From Chitinibacter sp. SCUT-21 (GTDB lineage: Bacteria; Pseudomonadota; Gammaproteobacteria; Burkholderiales; Chitinibacteraceae), in assembly GCA_041874755.1 (NCBI GenBank), contig CP102611.1, forward strand, positions 1,612,001-1,676,000: 64,000 nt of DNA. Direction: 5' to 3'. The notes beneath the pieces were generated by a model that was given only the letters and a program-made list of their open reading frames with translations, did not search any database and was not told the origin of the DNA. Shown one piece after another: positions 39,346-48,866 of the stretch (its first letter is position 1; every line of letters begins with the position of its first letter). The translations under genes and the position numbers were made by a program.

Positions 39346-39752
39346 TGTTTATTCTTAACCCCAAACCCGCATATCAAGAAGAACAGGACGAGAAGCCTAA
39401 ACCGCCGAAAGAGCACGAAAAATTCTTTGCCGTGCTCTCGCACTTGGCGGGTTTATTCTGGTTACCGATTTTGCCTGCGCCAATTGTGGCAATTGCGCTG
39501 CCGTTTATTGTGCTGCAATTTGCCCGCGTGCATTCTGACTTTGTCGAGCAGCACGCGCGTGAATCGTGCAATTTCCAAATGCTGATGGGCTGCTTTTATA
39601 TTTTTGCGCTGATCGCGACCTATTTCTTGAACACGACGTTTTTACTGTGGTGGGTCGGCGTTGGCGCGTCGCTATTTAGCATGTGGCAAGGCGGGCGAGC
39701 GATTAATGCTTGGCCAGCGAAATACCCCGCCAAACTAAATATATTTAAATAA
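39345..39752 (+). CDS. DUF4870-like small membrane protein
   Basis: A 135-residue protein with a Lys/Pro/Glu-rich N-terminus and then FFAVLSHLAGLFWLPILPAPIVAIALPFIV, residues 28-57, leading to two or three more membrane segments. The LSHL start, the VxxHxxEs-like segment (DFVEQHARESCNFQM) and the WWVGVGASLFSMWQGGRA C-terminal helix fit the DUF4870 family of unknown function. It shares one base with the murA stop and precedes hisG. Confidence 0.75.
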
Positions 39753-39803
39753 TAGGTATTACTCGACAGAGCAATACCAGAAAGACATACAGGCAGATAC
39801 CCC

Positions 39804-40451
39804 ATGATCACCATCGCCCTTTCCAAAGGACGTATTTTCGAAGAAACCCTTCCCTTGCTCGCAGCGGCTGGCATCGTTCCGGCGGAAGCACCAGAGAGCA
39901 CGCGCAAGCTGATCATCGGCACCAATCAGCCCGATGTGCAGTTGATTATCGTGCGCGCCTCGGATGTGCCAACGTATGTGCAATATGGCGCGGCCGATTT
40001 GGGCGTGGCGGGTAAAGACGTCTTGCTCGAGCATGGTGGTCAAGGCCTGTATCAGCCGCTGGATTTAGAAATCGCCAAATGCGCGTTGATGGTAGCGACG
40101 CAAAACGGCTTTGACTACGAAGGCGCGGTCAAACAAGGTGCGCGCATGCGGATCGCCACCAAATACACCGAACAGGCTAAAGAGCACTTCGCTGCGAAAG
40201 GCGTGCACGTTGATCTGATCAAACTGTACGGCTCGATGGAATTGGCTCCGTTAGTGGGCTTGGCCGACGCGATTGTCGATTTGGTTTCAACCGGCGGCAC
40301 GCTGAAAGCCAATAATTTGGTGGCGGTTGAGCATATTCGTGATATTTCTAGCCGCTTAGTCGTGAATCAATCGTCGCTCAAACTCAAGCACGAACGCCTG
40401 CAACCGATGATTGATGCCTTCGCCGCCACTGTCGCGGCTCGCCAGAATTAA
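39804..40451 (+). CDS. hisG: ATP phosphoribosyltransferase, short form
   Basis: HisG condenses ATP and PRPP in the first step of histidine synthesis. At 215 residues it is the short form, which lacks the C-terminal regulatory domain and in other bacteria needs the HisZ subunit for activity; no hisZ is in the window. Blocks visible: [13 protein letters not shown] at the start and [18 protein letters not shown] in the PRPP-binding loop. It is separated from hisD by six unrelated genes. Confidence 0.95.
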   Translation: MITIALSKGRIFEETLPLLAAAGIVPAEAPESTRKLIIGTNQPDVQLIIVRASDVPTYVQYGAADLGVAGKDVLLEHGGQGLYQPLDLEIAKCALMVATQNGFDYEGAVKQGARMRIATKYTEQAKEHFAAKGVHVDLIKLYGSMELAPLVGLADAIVDLVSTGGTLKANNLVAVEHIRDISSRLVVNQSSLKLKHERLQPMIDAFAATVAARQN

Positions 40452-40463
40452 GGATCTGCGCAC

Positions 40464-40970
40464 ATGGCCAAGCTCAAAATTAACTGGCAACATGTCCCGC
40501 TCTACACGCTGTTGTTTATGTTTTGCTGGCCATGGTTAATCAAGCTTGGGCTGGTGGCCCACACCTCCAATACCTTGTATTGGTTTATCGCCGTGGTTTA
40601 TCTGAACTATATGTCCTTTGTGCTCAGCATCGCCAAAGGACACCGGCTAAAAGATGGCATTGACCCAGTGCAAGCGGTATGGCTGTTTGTGCTGAGTAAT
40701 ATTTTATTGGTGCTGACCTTTGCCACCGGCTGGCAGATGTTCGATGTATATGGCACCAGTGCCGGCTGCACCAATAACACTAACTTCCTCGATTCGCTGT
40801 ATTTTTCCTTAACCATCTTTGCGACGGTGGGCTTTGGCGACTTTTTGCCGTGCAATGCCGATGGCAAAGCATTATTTATTGCCGAATCGCTGATCGGCTC
40901 AACGCATTTCGGCATTTTTATTACGCTAATCTTTAGCCGAGTCATTTTTCCTACCGCAGAAAAAGCATAA
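40464..40970 (+). CDS. two-helix potassium channel-like protein
   Basis: A 168-residue membrane protein. Two or three hydrophobic segments precede a pore region FSLTIFATVGFGDFLPC near residues 112-128, whose TVGFGD matches the K+ selectivity filter. A final membrane helix follows (GIFITLIFSRVIF). No cytoplasmic RCK domain is present. An AAGGA ribosome site lies 10 bases ahead. It begins 12 bases after hisG, so it may be cotranscribed. Confidence 0.85.
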   Translation: MAKLKINWQHVPLYTLLFMFCWPWLIKLGLVAHTSNTLYWFIAVVYLNYMSFVLSIAKGHRLKDGIDPVQAVWLFVLSNILLVLTFATGWQMFDVYGTSAGCTNNTNFLDSLYFSLTIFATVGFGDFLPCNADGKALFIAESLIGSTHFGIFITLIFSRVIFPTAEKA

Positions 40971-41064
40971 ATTCACAACAAAATAGCAAGAATGCGTCAG
41001 GAATAAATAAGTATTAGTCATATGTGAGCTAGAATACATATTTACCCTAATATGCTTCAAACTC

Positions 41065-42264
41065 ATGAGCGCGATCTTCCGTTTAGTCCTCACTGGTAAT
41101 TTTCTTCCTGGCGTCGAAACCGAACAAGCAACTGCCGCGCTCGCCAAATTGCTCCGACTAGAAATCGAGCGAACTCAAGCGTTGCTCCTTAATGCGCCGA
41201 CGGTCATCAAAAAAGCGTTGCCACAGCATCAGCTCGATACCTATCTAAAATTGTTTCATCAAGCTGGTGTTGAAGTTACCGCAGTGCCAATCACGCCGAG
41301 TGCGCCAGCTGAGTCCAGCGCCTCCATCGCGAGCCCCGAAACAAACGTAGCCTCTCGATTAGAACAGCCCTTGGCAATTGCACCATTAAGCCTAGAGCCA
41401 GCGATTGAACAAATGACGTGTCCACAGTGCGGCAAAGTCCAAGCCAAACGCACGCTCTGCCTAGGCTGCGGCGCCGATATGCCACGGATGCTGGCCGCAC
41501 AAGCTCAAGCGGCGATAACTGAAGCACCGATCCGAACAGAATCAGTAAGAAGTAGTACAGCACCAAGCCCACGTCGTTCACGACAAGAACCTGAATATGA
41601 AACGCCTGCATTTTGGTCGCTTAGCACCGAGGGGCGTTTAGGGCGGATGCGCTATTTCTGCAATGGTCTGTTATCAATTTTGCCCTTGCTAGCGGCGATG
41701 ATTTTCGCTTTTGCGATCGGCAAAGGCGAAATGACTTTAGTTGGGGTTATTATTTTTATCGGTGCCATCGTTTGGTGCGTGGTACAAAACTATCGAATGA
41801 TGGTTTTTCGCTTACACGACCTGAATAAACCAACCAAATATGCCGGTTGGATTATTGTCGGGCAAATTGCAATTAACGCCGCTACTGGCGTCAATGCCTC
41901 AACCGGCATGATCATTGTAGGCAGTCTGATTTCATTAATCGTCTATGGAGCTTTGGCTTTTGCACCCGGTGATGACGGCGAAAACGATTATGGCCTCCCC
42001 GCTGAGCCGCCCTATATCTTTCATTACATCGCTAGCTTTATCTGCGGTATTGCCATCGTGGGTACGATTATACAAACTGCCTCGATGGATTCCCCTGCGG
42101 CATCGGCACAAACGCCAAGTGAAGCCGCTTTAGCATTGAGCGACGAAGACATCGACGAGTTGATCGCACAAGTTGAGCAACAAAGCGGCGAAAAACTCAC
42201 TCGCGAAGAGGCAAGACAAAGAATCAAAGAGCACTACGAGCGCCAAAGCCAGCAAGCCGAATAA
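41065..42264 (+). CDS. DUF805 protein with an N-terminal domain and zinc ribbon
   Basis: A 399-residue protein of several parts. Residues 1-75 form a small alpha/beta domain (FRLVLTGNFLPGVETEQATAAL) seen in other unknown proteins. Residues about 117-138 form a zinc ribbon (CPQCGK and CLGCGA). A linker leads to the DUF805 membrane domain (about 180-330) containing EGRLGRMRYF and MVFRLHDLNKPTKYAGW. The tail is acidic and helical. Function is unknown. It ends at a good terminator. Confidence 0.8.
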   Translation: MSAIFRLVLTGNFLPGVETEQATAALAKLLRLEIERTQALLLNAPTVIKKALPQHQLDTYLKLFHQAGVEVTAVPITPSAPAESSASIASPETNVASRLEQPLAIAPLSLEPAIEQMTCPQCGKVQAKRTLCLGCGADMPRMLAAQAQAAITEAPIRTESVRSSTAPSPRRSRQEPEYETPAFWSLSTEGRLGRMRYFCNGLLSILPLLAAMIFAFAIGKGEMTLVGVIIFIGAIVWCVVQNYRMMVFRLHDLNKPTKYAGWIIVGQIAINAATGVNASTGMIIVGSLISLIVYGALAFAPGDDGENDYGLPAEPPYIFHYIASFICGIAIVGTIIQTASMDSPAASAQTPSEAALALSDEDIDELIAQVEQQSGEKLTREEARQRIKEHYERQSQQAE

Positions 42265-42280
42265 GCGGGCTCCCCATACA

Positions 42281-42302
42281 GCCACCTTCGGGTGGCATTT
42301 TT
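42281..42302 (+). terminator. terminator after the zinc-ribbon DUF805 gene
   Basis: GCCACC (42281-42286), a UUCG tetraloop and GGTGGC (42291-42296), then A and a run of T. The UUCG loop makes the stem unusually stable. Confidence 0.8.
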
Positions 42303-42311
42303 ACGCTTTAC

Positions 42312-42346
42312 ATTATATATTTTTATATATTATAATAATGCATATT
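42312..42346 (+). promoter_or_regulatory. AT-rich inverted repeat upstream of the flavoprotein/rhodanese gene
   Basis: This stretch is nearly pure A/T with TATATA-TTTT-TATATA type symmetry followed by TATAATAATGCATAT. It lies about 20 bases ahead of the gene and could contain a -10 element and the binding site for an ArsR-type sulfide/persulfide repressor (BigR/SqrR-like). Such operators elsewhere are AT-rich palindromes; this is inference by analogy. Confidence 0.4.
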
Positions 42347-42364
42347 GTTTGAGAGGGGATCACA

Positions 42365-44017
42365 ATGAGTTCAATTCAAAAATTACTGATTGTCGGCGGT
42401 GTAGCAGGTGGCGCTTCGGCGGCGGCGCGGGCGCGACGCTTAAATGACAAGGCCGAAATTATTGTGTTTGAGCGTGGCCCTTATGTGTCGTTTGCCAATT
42501 GTGGTCTGCCTTATCATTTAGGCGGCGAAATTGCCGAACGCGACGCCCTACTCTTGCACACGCCCGAATCACTGAGCGCGCGTTTTGGGCTCGATGTGCG
42601 CGTCAATAGCGAAGTGCTGAGCATCAACCGCACAGCCAAAACCGTCCGTGTTCACAATGCGCAAACGGGCGAAGAATACGACGAAAGCTACGACGCGCTG
42701 ATTCTAGCGCCGGGTGCAGCGCCCATCCGCCCGCCACTACCGGGGCTCGACAACCCGCGCGTCTTCACTTTGCGCAATGTGCCCGATTTAGATCGGCTAA
42801 TGAACGCGATGAACAGTGATGTGAAGCATGTTAGCGTCATTGGTGCCGGTTTTATTGGCTTAGAAACCGTCGAAGCGCTGCGTCACCGTGGCTTAGCGGT
42901 CAGCTTAATCGAGCGTGCCCCGCAGGTGTTAAGCCCGCTCGACGCCGAAATGACGACGCCGCTAGCCAATACACTGAAAGCGCATGGTGTTGAATTATTG
43001 CTGGGCGAGAGCTTGAGCAGTATTAGCGATGGCGCGGCACTGACGCTCAATCTGGAATCAGGCCGTCACGTGAACACCGATCTAGTCGTGCTCGCCATCG
43101 GCGTGAAGCCAGAAAACCAACTGGCGCGCGCAGCGGGTCTCGACATTGGGACAACAGGCGGGGTATTGGTCGATAGCCATCAACAAACAAGCGATGCAAG
43201 CATATACGCCGTAGGGGATGCGGTAGAGGTTCGCCATACGGTCAGCAATCAAGCCGTATTGCTGCCACTGGCTGGCCCCGCGAATCGCCAAGGCCGTATC
43301 GCCGCCGATGCGATTTTTAGCCGCGCAGCCAGCTATCGCGGCAGCCAAGGCACGGCCATCTGCAAAGTGTTTGATCTCACCGCCGCCAGCACCGGCCTGA
43401 ACGAGCGCACACTGAAAGCCGCCAATGTGCCGTATCAAAAGCTGTATTTACACGGCAACGATCACGCCAGCTATTACCCGGGCGCAGCGATGATTAGCCT
43501 AAAAGTCTTGTTCGACCCCCATAGCGGCAAGCTGTTGGGCGCGCAGGCAGTCGGCGAAAAAGGAGTGGATAAACGCATCGACGTGCTGGCCGTTGCGCTG
43601 CAAGCAGGGATGAACGTCGATGATTTGGCTGAAATGGAACTCAGCTACGCACCGCCGTATGGCTCAGCCAAAGACCCGATTAATTTAGCCGGCATGGCGG
43701 CGCAAAACTTGCAAGCAGGTTTATTAAAGTTGATCGAGCCTGAACAGTTGGCGACCAGCGACACGCAAATTATCGACGTTCGCGAAGCCGAGGAAATCGC
43801 CAGCGGCCAAATCAGCGGCGCGCGAAATTTGCCGCTGAGCCAATTGCGCGAATTGAGCCATCTGCTTGATCGAAATAAACCCGTTGTTGTGTATTGCATG
43901 GTCGGATTGCGCGGCTATATCGCCCAGCGGCATTTAAGCCAGCTTGGTTTTAACGTACGCAGCCTCAATGGCGGGTACAAAACTTGGCAGATGTGGCAGG
44001 CTGCGCAAATGCTTTAA
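42365..44017 (+). CDS. CoA-disulfide reductase-like flavoprotein with C-terminal rhodanese domain
   Basis: A 550-residue protein. The N-terminal FAD site is LLIVGGVAGGASAAARARRL, and the redox Cys is Cys46 in FANCGLPYHLGGEI, as in CoA-disulfide reductases; the NAD half has VIGAGFIGLETVEAL. The last 90 residues form a rhodanese domain (IIDVREAEEIASGQ, with Cys511 in VVYCMVGLRGY). Known enzymes with this architecture (CoADR-Rhd/Npsr type) reduce CoA disulfide, persulfides or polysulfide. GAGGGGAT precedes the ATG. It stands alone between two terminators. Confidence 0.88.
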   Translation: MSSIQKLLIVGGVAGGASAAARARRLNDKAEIIVFERGPYVSFANCGLPYHLGGEIAERDALLLHTPESLSARFGLDVRVNSEVLSINRTAKTVRVHNAQTGEEYDESYDALILAPGAAPIRPPLPGLDNPRVFTLRNVPDLDRLMNAMNSDVKHVSVIGAGFIGLETVEALRHRGLAVSLIERAPQVLSPLDAEMTTPLANTLKAHGVELLLGESLSSISDGAALTLNLESGRHVNTDLVVLAIGVKPENQLARAAGLDIGTTGGVLVDSHQQTSDASIYAVGDAVEVRHTVSNQAVLLPLAGPANRQGRIAADAIFSRAASYRGSQGTAICKVFDLTAASTGLNERTLKAANVPYQKLYLHGNDHASYYPGAAMISLKVLFDPHSGKLLGAQAVGEKGVDKRIDVLAVALQAGMNVDDLAEMELSYAPPYGSAKDPINLAGMAAQNLQAGLLKLIEPEQLATSDTQIIDVREAEEIASGQISGARNLPLSQLRELSHLLDRNKPVVVYCMVGLRGYIAQRHLSQLGFNVRSLNGGYKTWQMWQAAQML

Positions 44018-44020
44018 AAC

Positions 44021-44055
44021 AAAACAGCCCCATCGCAAAATGGGGCTGTTTTTTT
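44021..44055. terminator. strong terminator after the flavoprotein/rhodanese gene
   Basis: AACAGCCCCAT (44023-44033) pairs with ATGGGGCTGTT (44040-44050) across a 6-base loop, followed by a T-run. The A-run on the other side makes it usable for the convergent DUF2950 gene as well. Confidence 0.9.
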
Positions 44056-44087
44056 AACTAGCTCAGATCAGGTACTTGGCGGAACGT

Positions 44088-44984
44088 TTACTCGACCGCA
44101 TCCCACCCTTTTTCCGGATTAAAACTCACCATTCTATTAGCAACTTCAGCCGTCGATTTACCCAAATTACGCTGGTAAATCACGCCATCGTGGTTGGTGA
44201 TAAAACTCATCACTCCCGAGCGGCCATAGCTGGCAGGCCACGCGAGCACGGCAAAACCGCCAAACATTTTGCCGTTTTCCACATAGCTATACGCGCCGTC
44301 TTTCGCTGCGGTGCCTTGCTGCTTTAAGATTTTAAAATAGTAGCCATGATAAGGCTCGCTCTTTTTCGAATAACCCTCTTGAGCGGCATTGGCAAAGAAG
44401 CTCCCCATCGGGCTAGTCGCTTCACCGTCTTTACTTGGCCAAAATAGGCCGTCTTTACGTTCGGGAGAGCTCACGATTTTATCCGCGTAATGCAAAAGGC
44501 TACTGCCTTCGGGCTGCTGCAGATAATATTCGCGCTGCGCTTGCGCGACGGTTTTTAGCGTTTCAATCGCCGATAATTCGTTCAGACCAATCCGGCGAGT
44601 GAGCATTTCGGCGCGCCCCGTCGTTCCCGCAAACACCCAACCGCCTTGATCGCGGATCAACGGAATCGCAAATGGATTCGGGTCACTCCCCACTTCGAGT
44701 ACTTGCTGATTTTTGCCTTTCTCACGCCACTGGTGCGCCTCACGGTAGCTTTTGGCAAAGGCAGCGTAGCGATTTTGATCGTCCACCGTGTCACCTGAGA
44801 TAATTAAATCCCAGTTCTTTTTGCCAAAAATACGCTGTAGCGCCAGTTGATCATTGCTTTCCAAAGCCTGCACCAGCGCTTCACCTGCCGCATCCGGCGT
44901 TTTAAACAATTGCGCGGCCATGGCTGACGACATCAAGAGTGGGCTCACCGCAATTGCGATCATTTGAATTAATTTTTGCTTCAT
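44088..44984 (-). CDS. DUF2950 family secreted protein
   Basis: A 298-residue protein with a Sec signal ending near SSAMAAQ. The family blocks LFKTPDAAGEALVQALESND, GWVFAGTTGRAEMLTRRIG, EPYHGYYFKILKQQG and YGRSGVMSFITNHDGVIYQRNLG, split here by residues not shown, match DUF2950, whose function is unknown. It lies 10 bases after the DUF3300 gene; the two families are often found side by side, which suggests a joint role in the envelope. Confidence 0.85.
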   Translation of the reverse strand: MKQKLIQMIAIAVSPLLMSSAMAAQLFKTPDAAGEALVQALESNDQLALQRIFGKKNWDLIISGDTVDDQNRYAAFAKSYREAHQWREKGKNQQVLEVGSDPNPFAIPLIRDQGGWVFAGTTGRAEMLTRRIGLNELSAIETLKTVAQAQREYYLQQPEGSSLLHYADKIVSSPERKDGLFWPSKDGEATSPMGSFFANAAQEGYSKKSEPYHGYYFKILKQQGTAAKDGAYSYVENGKMFGGFAVLAWPASYGRSGVMSFITNHDGVIYQRNLGKSTAEVANRMVSFNPEKGWDAVE

Positions 44985-44994
44985 CGTTTACTCC

Positions 44995-46230
44995 TTATCG
45001 ACCACGACCGCCAGTGCGAACTGGGCGTGAGATGCTGCGCTGTGAACTCATTCCGCGTTGGCTGGCGGCACGATTCATTGAGCCACGATCGGCATGGCTA
45101 AAGGCGTTATCACGGCTAAGATTGCTGCGATCCATATTTTTCGGGCTGGTCGCTGGCTTTTTCAGATCACGGCTTGGCGACTGTTTAGCCTTCAAATCGC
45201 TTGCGCGATCTTTTAGCGCCGATTGATCGGTCGATTTCAATTTCTGATTGAGCTCATTGCGATCAACGTCTTTAAGCTGATTTTGCAAATTACTGCGATC
45301 AATATTGCTCAAATCGCCACGCGTAGCATCAGCCTTGCCACGGAAGGCATCGCGCTGTTGCTCTCGCGTTTTGCTATTTGGGCGAAATTGCTCACGCGTT
45401 TTATTGTCGCGATATTCAACTCCGCGGCGATGCTGCGGATTGTGCTTCCAATCTTTGGTATTGATATTGGTGCGGTTAAAGTTGTTATACCGATTGATAT
45501 CAATATCAATATTGTGATGGTGCCAATTGCAATTACCCCAAATCGCCGCGCCGACAAAAATACCCATCGTGAAGCCGAACGCAGTACCCGGGTACATATA
45601 CGTTGGCGGATACCAATAATACGGCGTGTAATAAGGGTATGGCCATGGACCATAGACTACGGTTGGGTTGTAGACAGGTACATAGATAACTTCAGATTGC
45701 GGCTCAATGCGATAAATCGTGGTCGTTGTCGCAGTAGCCTGCTCAACAATCACTTTTTGCTCTTTGGTGGTTTTCAAATTGCCTTCAGCATCGGCTTTGG
45801 CCCGCAAGCGCTGCGCCGCGTCCATCACGTCTTTTTGCTGCGCCAAAAAGGCATCGCCCAATTTCTGCGTCCAATCGATTTTGTCATTCATCATCGTGAG
45901 CACATCAGGAAAAGCCGTTAGCGATTTCACGCTGGCGTCCCAGCCCTGCTTTTGCAACGCATCTTCCAGCGCTTTATCTTTCAAATTGGGGTTTTCTTTG
46001 CGCCAGCGTGCGGCCTGCACCACTTCGAGCGGGTAAGTCGAGGCCATTAAAACTTGCGCTAATAATGAATCAGGATAAAGCGCAACCGGCGCGACCAATT
46101 GCTCTATTTCTTGCTGGCTAAATGTCGCACTGCTAGTGGTTTCTGCCGCCAAAACGGGCTGACTGAGCAAGACCATGGGCGAGGCTGCCAAGGCCGCAGA
46201 AATAAACAGGGATTGCATTAAACGGGGCAT
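44995..46230 (-). CDS. DUF3300 family secreted protein
   Basis: A 411-residue exported protein. After a signal peptide (ending near VLAAET) comes the DUF3300 core: IEQLVAPVALYPDSLLAQVL, STYPLEVVQAARW and WDASVKSLTAFPDVL. A Tyr/Pro-rich stretch (VVYGPWPYPYYTPYYWYPP) and a His/Asn-rich loop (CNWHHHNIDIDINRYNNFN) follow. The last 150 residues are Arg/Lys/Asp/Ser-rich and probably disordered. Function unknown. The basic, low-complexity tail may bind cell-wall polymers or nucleic acid. Confidence 0.85.
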   Translation of the reverse strand: MPRLMQSLFISAALAASPMVLLSQPVLAAETTSSATFSQQEIEQLVAPVALYPDSLLAQVLMASTYPLEVVQAARWRKENPNLKDKALEDALQKQGWDASVKSLTAFPDVLTMMNDKIDWTQKLGDAFLAQQKDVMDAAQRLRAKADAEGNLKTTKEQKVIVEQATATTTTIYRIEPQSEVIYVPVYNPTVVYGPWPYPYYTPYYWYPPTYMYPGTAFGFTMGIFVGAAIWGNCNWHHHNIDIDINRYNNFNRTNINTKDWKHNPQHRRGVEYRDNKTREQFRPNSKTREQQRDAFRGKADATRGDLSNIDRSNLQNQLKDVDRNELNQKLKSTDQSALKDRASDLKAKQSPSRDLKKPATSPKNMDRSNLSRDNAFSHADRGSMNRAASQRGMSSQRSISRPVRTGGRGR

Positions 46231-46502
46231 GAAAACTCCTTTTCCCAGATCGTCTTTTAATACAGTGACATAGCGAAATGTCGCTCACAATGTAATTGCG
46301 CCATTCATTTTTACAAAAATTCACATCGATTTTATCGCTATCAAGCACATTTGAAACCAGATTCTTATTATTTTCTTTCTAATTATTGACGAAATAAATT
46401 AAATATCCCCGAATAAACGATCGAAGCAACAATTAACACCGCCGCGCTGGCAGCAAGAAAAGGTATAATTGCCCCATATGTAACCACCTTGGGTCTGTGC
46501 CA
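46231..46502. other. divergent intergenic region DUF3300 / hisD
   Basis: About 270 AT-rich bases. A TATAAT at 46464-46469 (+) is a likely -10 for hisD but has no good -35. A short inverted repeat GACAT/ATGTC (46267-46271 and 46278-46282) lies 36 bases upstream of the DUF3300 gene. No small gene is visible. Confidence 0.45.
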
Positions 46503-47795
46503 ATGATTCGCCGTTTAGATTCCACCTCCGCCGATTTCCAATCCGAACTCACCGCGCTGCTGGCGTTTGAAACGTCACAAGACCCGCAAGTAGATCAACG
46601 CGTCGCCGCTATTTTGGCCGACGTTAAAAGCCGCGGCGATGCGGCCGTGGTCGAATATACCAATCGTTTTGACGGCACGAGCGCCAGCTCGATGGCTGAT
46701 TTGGAATTGACCCAAGCCGAGCTAAAAGCCGCCTTCGAGCGCCTGCCTGCAGATCAAGCCGCGGCGCTGCAAGCCGCAGCCGCGCGCGTGCGCAGCTATC
46801 ACGAAAAGCAAAAAATGAGCTCTTGGAGCTACGAAGACGAAGACGGCACGCTGCTCGGCCAGCAAGTAACGGCGCTTGATCGCGTCGGGATTTATGTTCC
46901 GGGCGGCAAAGCGGCGTATCCATCTTCAGTATTAATGAACGCGATTCCGGCGCACGTTGCTGGCGTGGCTGAAATCATCATGGTCGTGCCAACACCAAAA
47001 GGCGAGCGCAACGATTTGGTCCTCGCTGCAGCCTATGTCGCAGGCGTATCGCGCGCGTTTACCGTCGGTGGCGCGCAAGCCGTTGGCGCACTAGCCTACG
47101 GCACGCAAACCGTACCGCAGGTCGATAAAATCACCGGCCCGGGCAATGCCTACGTCGCATCAGCCAAACGCGCGGTATTTGGCATCGTCGGCATCGATAT
47201 GGTCGCGGGCCCATCCGAGATTTTAGTCTTGGCCGATGGCACAACCAATCCAGACTGGGTGGCAATGGATTTATTTAGCCAAGCCGAACACGATGAAATC
47301 GCGCAATCGATTTTGCTATGCCCAGATGCAGGGTATGTCGATGAAGTCTACGCTAGCATTGAGCGCCTGATCGATACCCAGCCACGTAAAGAGATTATCG
47401 CCGCTTCGCTGAAAAATCGTGGTGCGCTGATTGTGGTGAAAGACTTGGACGAAGCGTGCGAGATCTGTAATTACATCGCGCCGGAACACATGGAATTGTC
47501 AGTCGAAAACCCAGAGGCCTTATTGCCCAAAATCCGCCACGCTGGTGCGATTTTCATGGGTAAATTCACCTCTGAATCACTTGGCGACTACTGTGCTGGC
47601 CCAAATCACGTATTGCCAACCGCGCGTAGCGCGCGTTTCTCTAGCCCGCTGGGTGTGTATGACTTCCAAAAGCGCTCTAGCCTGATCAAAGTCTCTGAAG
47701 TGGGTGCGCAAAAACTGGGCAAGATTGCTTCGGTATTGGCACACGGCGAAGGGCTAACGGCGCACGCCAATGCAGCTGAGTTCCGTTTGAAATAA
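46503..47795 (+). CDS. hisD: histidinol dehydrogenase
   Basis: HisD performs the last two steps of histidine synthesis, oxidising histidinol to histidine with NAD, and is a zinc enzyme. The 430-residue product has [33 protein letters not shown] and [15 protein letters not shown] with the expected His and Glu residues, and [10 protein letters not shown] chose the ATG at 46503 over the GTG at 46497. The gene stands alone: hisG is 6 kb upstream and hisB 4 kb downstream, with no hisC nearby. Confidence 0.96.
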   Translation: MIRRLDSTSADFQSELTALLAFETSQDPQVDQRVAAILADVKSRGDAAVVEYTNRFDGTSASSMADLELTQAELKAAFERLPADQAAALQAAAARVRSYHEKQKMSSWSYEDEDGTLLGQQVTALDRVGIYVPGGKAAYPSSVLMNAIPAHVAGVAEIIMVVPTPKGERNDLVLAAAYVAGVSRAFTVGGAQAVGALAYGTQTVPQVDKITGPGNAYVASAKRAVFGIVGIDMVAGPSEILVLADGTTNPDWVAMDLFSQAEHDEIAQSILLCPDAGYVDEVYASIERLIDTQPRKEIIAASLKNRGALIVVKDLDEACEICNYIAPEHMELSVENPEALLPKIRHAGAIFMGKFTSESLGDYCAGPNHVLPTARSARFSSPLGVYDFQKRSSLIKVSEVGAQKLGKIASVLAHGEGLTAHANAAEFRLK

Positions 47796-47803
47796 CTAGC
47801 ACG

Positions 47804-47824
47804 CGGGTGAGCCTTGCTCACCCG
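47804..47824. terminator. hairpin between hisD and the TPR gene
   Basis: CGGGTGAGC (47804-47812) pairs perfectly with GCTCACCCG (47816-47824) around a CTT loop. Only a poor T-run follows on either strand, but the convergent genes and 9-bp stem make a shared terminator likely. Confidence 0.6.
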
Positions 47825-47829
47825 TCACT

Positions 47830-48852
47830 TTAGCGCAGCAAAGCATCGAGCTCTTGTAGATGCAAACGCTGCGCCAAGCTGTGGGTATCAACCGAATCAA
47901 AATGCAGGAAATTAGCCTGCCGTTCAAACTCACTGGCTTGCAAGTGCCAACCCAAGGCCAAACACAGCGTTTCGGCTTGGCGCAAAAATGCCAACTCCAT
48001 GGTTTTAAAACCATCTTCTTGAGTGAGTAATAAGCCGCGTTTCAACACATCTAGTGCTTGCTCTAGCGCCTGCTGATTCTGCAATAATTGCGCCCACTCA
48101 AACAACAAGTTCGCCTCAACCCAATGGTAGGGAGTCTGAGCAACCACGCTAAGCCCTTCTTCAAGGCAATGCTCGGCCTCAAGCCAACGTGCTTGCGCAA
48201 TCGCCACCTGTGCCAAGCGCAAATGGCATTCTGCCGCATGGTGTGGCAATTGGTGGTGCTCTGATAAGGCCAAAGCTTGTTGCAACAACTCGGCGGCGTC
48301 GTCCCAACGCTGCAAACGCTGCAAATTGACAGCCCAATTAATCATGGCCATTGTTATGGCATAGAAGTCTTCTGAAGGTAACAGCAGCTTGTGTGCATGC
48401 TGATGCATTGCCACCGCTTGCTGGTATTGCTCGGCCAAATCACACAGCCGTCCTAATCCAATAAAGGCCAGCGCACGAGTGTATGTGGCGGCAGCATGCC
48501 CACAGAGCAAAATGCACTCGCGCCAATCTTGCAGCGCCAAATCATATTGCGCCAAAGAGTAATGGCAACACCCCATTTGCTCAAAAATGGCGGCCTCAAA
48601 TTCGGCCCAGTGAAATTCTTGCGCATACACCAGCGCCTCTTCTAGCGTTTTAAGCGCGGTAGGTAAATCGGCTAATTGATCTTCGATCTTGGAAAATAAG
48701 AGTGCGGCTTGGATGAAGATTTGAAAATCAGACCCTTGACGCGCCTCGTCCAGCAGCGCGACACAACGCGAGCGCGCTACCACTGGCTCAGTGAATAGAC
48801 CATTCTCAATCTCTTGTAGCTGCTGTTGTCTGGCTGTTTGTTGCTCGGGCAT
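47830..48852 (-). CDS. tetratricopeptide-repeat protein
   Basis: A 340-residue soluble protein made almost wholly of helical TPR-type repeats (for example ALKTLEEALVYAQEFHWAEFEAAIFEQMG and ARWLEAEHCLEEGLSV, in separate repeats). It has no signal peptide or output domain, so it is probably a cytoplasmic protein-binding scaffold. A nested inverted repeat precedes it. I cannot name a partner. Confidence 0.75.
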   Translation of the reverse strand: MPEQQTARQQQLQEIENGLFTEPVVARSRCVALLDEARQGSDFQIFIQAALLFSKIEDQLADLPTALKTLEEALVYAQEFHWAEFEAAIFEQMGCCHYSLAQYDLALQDWRECILLCGHAAATYTRALAFIGLGRLCDLAEQYQQAVAMHQHAHKLLLPSEDFYAITMAMINWAVNLQRLQRWDDAAELLQQALALSEHHQLPHHAAECHLRLAQVAIAQARWLEAEHCLEEGLSVVAQTPYHWVEANLLFEWAQLLQNQQALEQALDVLKRGLLLTQEDGFKTMELAFLRQAETLCLALGWHLQASEFERQANFLHFDSVDTHSLAQRLHLQELDALLR

Positions 48853-48866
48853 GCGCCCCCCTTACT

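Noticed and set aside
45223..45921. 232-residue plus-strand frame opposite the DUF3300 gene
   Set aside because: Repetitive Ile/Asn/Arg composition comes from the low-complexity region of DUF3300 read in antisense.
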